From an uncultured Clostridia bacterium (GTDB lineage: Bacteria; Bacillota; Clostridia; UBA1381): a stretch of 6,771 nt of DNA. The notes beneath the pieces are model-generated. The model saw only the letters and a list, made by a program, of their open reading frames with translations, was not told the DNA's origin and did no database searches. This document shows positions 5,081 to 6,771 of the stretch, one piece after another. The stretch lies in NCBI GenBank assembly GCA_934462945.1, contig CAKSJF010000096.1, forward strand, positions 1 to 6,771. The letters are read 5' to 3'. The position numbers and the translations under genes were made by a program. Position 1 is the stretch's first letter. Every line of letters begins with the position of its first letter.

Positions 5081-5109
5081 TTGATTTTTTTCCAAAAAAG
5101 TGGTATACT
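5081..5109 (+). promoter_or_regulatory. Sigma-A promoter of the DUF4317 gene
   Basis: TTGATT (5081-5086), a 17-base spacer and TATACT (5104-5109) with the extended -10 element TGG form a strong housekeeping promoter. Transcription would begin near 5116. Downstream, AAAGGAG occurs twice (5111-5117 and 5126-5132). The second copy is the ribosome binding site, eight bases before the ATG. Confidence 0.75.
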
Positions 5110-5140
5110 GAAAGGAGCGAAATTTAAAGGAGTTTTTTAC

Positions 5141-6268
5141 ATGATCGAAAAAGAGGTAAAGGAGCTGCGCAGGCGGTTTCGGTATGACAAGAGCAATATT
5201 TCCTGCGTCCGCGGATGCTTTGTGAACGAAAAGGGCGAGATTGTGACCCAGTTCCGGCAGTCGTTTGCAGCTGCGCCGATGGAGGAAACCGAGGCAATAT
5301 TTGCAATTTTGAAAAAAACGCTTTCCGGCACACTCGGAACGAATTTATTAAATATGGAATTTTCCACAAAACAGGTGTTAGAGGGTGAGGAACATGCGCT
5401 CCTCATGTCGCTCCGTGATTCGCACCTGGAGGATGAGGACGCTGTCAACGCGCTGTTTCAGCATATTACAGGCTCGCTTTCCATGGACGGAAACTATGTA
5501 ATTCTGCTTGCCTATGAGGACTGCGACATCTTTTCCTACCGTGCCGACGGCGAAAAGGAGGAGGATTCCTCAGAGGTGTATTCCTATTTTCTTTGCAGCA
5601 TTTGTCCGATCAAGGCATCGCGCCCGGCGCTTTCTTTTCACGCTTATGATAATTCGTTTCATACGCTTGCGGCAGATTCAATTCTGACCGCGCCGCAGGT
5701 GGGATTCTTATTTCCTGCCTTTGACAACCGCCGCGCCAATATTCATGCCGCACTCTACTACACGCATGATATTACCAACAACCATGAGGAATTAATTGAC
5801 GAGCTATTCAAGCTGACTCCCCCTGCCCCGGCGGCAGAGCAAAAGGAGGCATTCCGCACCTGTTTATCCGAGGCTGTGGCAGACGCATGCGATTTTGAAG
5901 TGGTAAAATCTATTCATGAGCAGATTTCCGACATGGTGGCAGTACATAAGGAAACAAAGCAGGAAGAACCGCTCACCATGTCCCGGCGCGTGTTAGAGGC
6001 AGTTTTAAGCGAGAGCGGTGTGGACGAGGAGCATGTGGAGGTATTTTCCGAAAAAATTTCCGAGGCATTCGGAGAGGATGCCGAGGTGTGTCCGCAAAAT
6101 ATTGTAAACACCAAGCAATTTGAATTAAAGCTTCCGGACATTTCCATCAAAGTGAATCCGGAGCGAAAAGATCTGATCACAACACAGGTGATCAACGGAA
6201 CAAAATACATTCTGATCAATGCCGCCGAGGGCGTTGAGGTAAACGGCGTTCCGATTTCCATTCAATAA
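5141..6268 (+). CDS. DUF4317 family protein of unknown function
   Basis: This 375-residue protein has no signal peptide or membrane segment, so it is probably cytoplasmic. I recognise it as DUF4317, a family widespread in Clostridia, from its N-terminus EVKELRRRFRYDKSNISCVRGCFVNEKGEI (in parts, 5-34), SGTLGTNLL (62-70), FSYRADG (131-137), YFLCSICPIK (149-158), VGFLFPAFDNRRANIHAALYY (187-207, in parts), PPAPAAEQKEAF (227-238), CPQNIV (317-322) and the C-terminal INGTKYILINAAEGVEVNGV (351-370). No catalytic motif is apparent and no biochemical role is known to me. Residues 133-145 form a very acidic patch. The frame is open further upstream to 4874, but that part runs antisense through spoVT; ATG 5141 follows AAAGGAG and a strong promoter. 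It is a single-gene unit with a hairpin terminator seven bases after the stop, expressed from a housekeeping-type promoter, unlike its divergent sporulation neighbour. Confidence 0.9.
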   Translation: MIEKEVKELRRRFRYDKSNISCVRGCFVNEKGEIVTQFRQSFAAAPMEETEAIFAILKKTLSGTLGTNLLNMEFSTKQVLEGEEHALLMSLRDSHLEDEDAVNALFQHITGSLSMDGNYVILLAYEDCDIFSYRADGEKEEDSSEVYSYFLCSICPIKASRPALSFHAYDNSFHTLAADSILTAPQVGFLFPAFDNRRANIHAALYYTHDITNNHEELIDELFKLTPPAPAAEQKEAFRTCLSEAVADACDFEVVKSIHEQISDMVAVHKETKQEEPLTMSRRVLEAVLSESGVDEEHVEVFSEKISEAFGEDAEVCPQNIVNTKQFELKLPDISIKVNPERKDLITTQVINGTKYILINAAEGVEVNGVPISIQ

Positions 6269-6274
6269 AACAAA

Positions 6275-6310
6275 AGCGCCGGCTTTCCCCCCCAAAAGAA
6301 AGCCGGCGCT
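6275..6310. terminator. Bidirectional hairpin terminator between the DUF4317 and leucine-rich-repeat genes
   Basis: A perfect 13-bp stem, AGCGCCGGCTTTC (6275-6287) with GAAAGCCGGCGCT (6298-6310), encloses a 10-base loop. On the plus strand it is followed by ATTTTAT. On the minus strand it is followed by TTTTGTTTTATTG, a better U-rich tract. It lies seven bases after the DUF4317 stop and three bases after the stop of the convergent gene. Confidence 0.88.
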
Positions 6311-6313
6311 ATT

Positions 6314-6771
6314 TTATGCTTCGTTCCCTGATTTTTGGAACTCGTCTTTTTCAATTGTCTCCGGTTCTGCCAGGTACGGTGTCTGGTTTTCATTCCACAC
6401 AAATACCCGTACCGCAAATACCTCTCCGGGAATCAAAGCGGTCTGCTCCTCCGCGCTGACCGGAACAGTTTTTACACCAGTCATTCTTCCCTGCCGGTCG
6501 TACCCGGCAACATAAATGCTGCTTTCTGCCGGAATCAGATTTTGCAGAACGATAACCTCTGCACCGCTTTCCTGCTGTGTGACCGTCGATTCTGTGAACG
6601 GTGCAATATAAGTCACAGCCGTATTTTTCAAATTCGCATTTCCCTCATCAACCGTCACTTTGCTCCACTGTCTGCGGCTTCCGGTATACCGGATTTCAGA
6701 AAGGTAACATAGTCCAAACGCATCCTTTGAAATTTCTCTGACAGCTGCCGGGATGGTGACACTGCTTAGTC
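6314..6771 (-). CDS. C-terminal end of a BspA-type leucine-rich-repeat protein (partial)
   Basis: The frame is open from the right edge to the stop at 6314, giving 151 complete codons; the N-terminus is outside the window. The first visible part (about 6605-6769) translates to SSVTIPAAVREISKDAFGLC, then YLSEIRYTGSRRQWSKVTV and DEGNANLKNTAVTYI. This is the pattern of LRR_5/BspA-like repeats, compare the common form VTIPxSVTxIGxxAF...LxxVYYxGSxxQWxxI. The remaining 97 residues contain IYVAGYDRQGRMTGVKTV and FAVRVFVWNENQTPYLAE, resembling a C-terminal beta-rich domain of clostridial cell-surface proteins. There is no LPxTG motif or membrane anchor; the tail is charged (EKDEFQKSGNEA). A GTG at 6658 could be read as a start, but it falls inside the repeat. 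The protein is probably secreted or surface-exposed, but the export signal is not visible here. Confidence 0.8.
   Translation of the reverse strand, partial: LSSVTIPAAVREISKDAFGLCYLSEIRYTGSRRQWSKVTVDEGNANLKNTAVTYIAPFTESTVTQQESGAEVIVLQNLIPAESSIYVAGYDRQGRMTGVKTVPVSAEEQTALIPGEVFAVRVFVWNENQTPYLAEPETIEKDEFQKSGNEA

Noticed and set aside
4874..5140. An 89-residue N-terminal extension of the DUF4317 protein
   Set aside because: It runs antisense through the start of spoVT and includes the gene's own promoter; ATG 5141 with AAAGGAG gives the known family N-terminus.

Overview
The window looks like chromosomal DNA from an anaerobic, endospore-forming member of the Clostridia (Bacillota), plausibly a gut or host-associated lineage. 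This rests on an oxygen-sensitive glycyl radical enzyme with its activase, the sporulation regulator SpoVT, a DUF4317 protein (a family I know from Clostridia), a BspA-type leucine-rich-repeat protein, strong AGGAGG-like ribosome binding sites and A/T-rich sigma-A promoters. No tRNA, rRNA, CRISPR array, transposase or phage gene is visible, and no stretch over 300 bases lacks a gene.

Left part (1-3933): bases 1-81 are a cluster of short G/C-rich palindromes cut by the window edge. An AraC-type regulator (82-852, minus) is divergent from a two-gene operon: a radical-SAM glycyl radical enzyme activase (954-1799) and a pyruvate formate-lyase-like glycyl radical enzyme (1816-3795). The two transcription units share a 101-base spacer in which the -35 boxes of the opposing promoters abut. 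The regulator probably senses a small molecule and switches on the activase, which installs the glycyl radical on the enzyme. The enzyme is the most interesting object here. It is about 100 residues shorter than typical relatives, with the loss in the N-terminal half. It keeps the radical Gly, thiyl Cys and Cys-x-Glu motif, but appears to lack the His and Asp of classical diol dehydratases. Its activase appears to carry one auxiliary Fe-S cluster motif instead of two. The substrate is unknown, and no transporter, shell protein or downstream dehydrogenase lies beside it.

Middle part (3890-5068): a perfect bidirectional terminator separates the operon from a convergent barstar-family gene (3938-4258, minus) that has its own promoter and no RNase partner in view. 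Upstream of it on the same strand is spoVT (4447-4986, minus), which starts at GTG and has a good match to a forespore sigma-G promoter. Two hairpins lie between spoVT and the barstar gene.

Right part (5081-6771): divergent from spoVT is a complete DUF4317 gene (5141-6268) with a near-consensus sigma-A promoter. A bidirectional hairpin terminator separates it from the C-terminal end of a leucine-rich-repeat protein (6314-6771, minus), whose N-terminus lies beyond the right edge.
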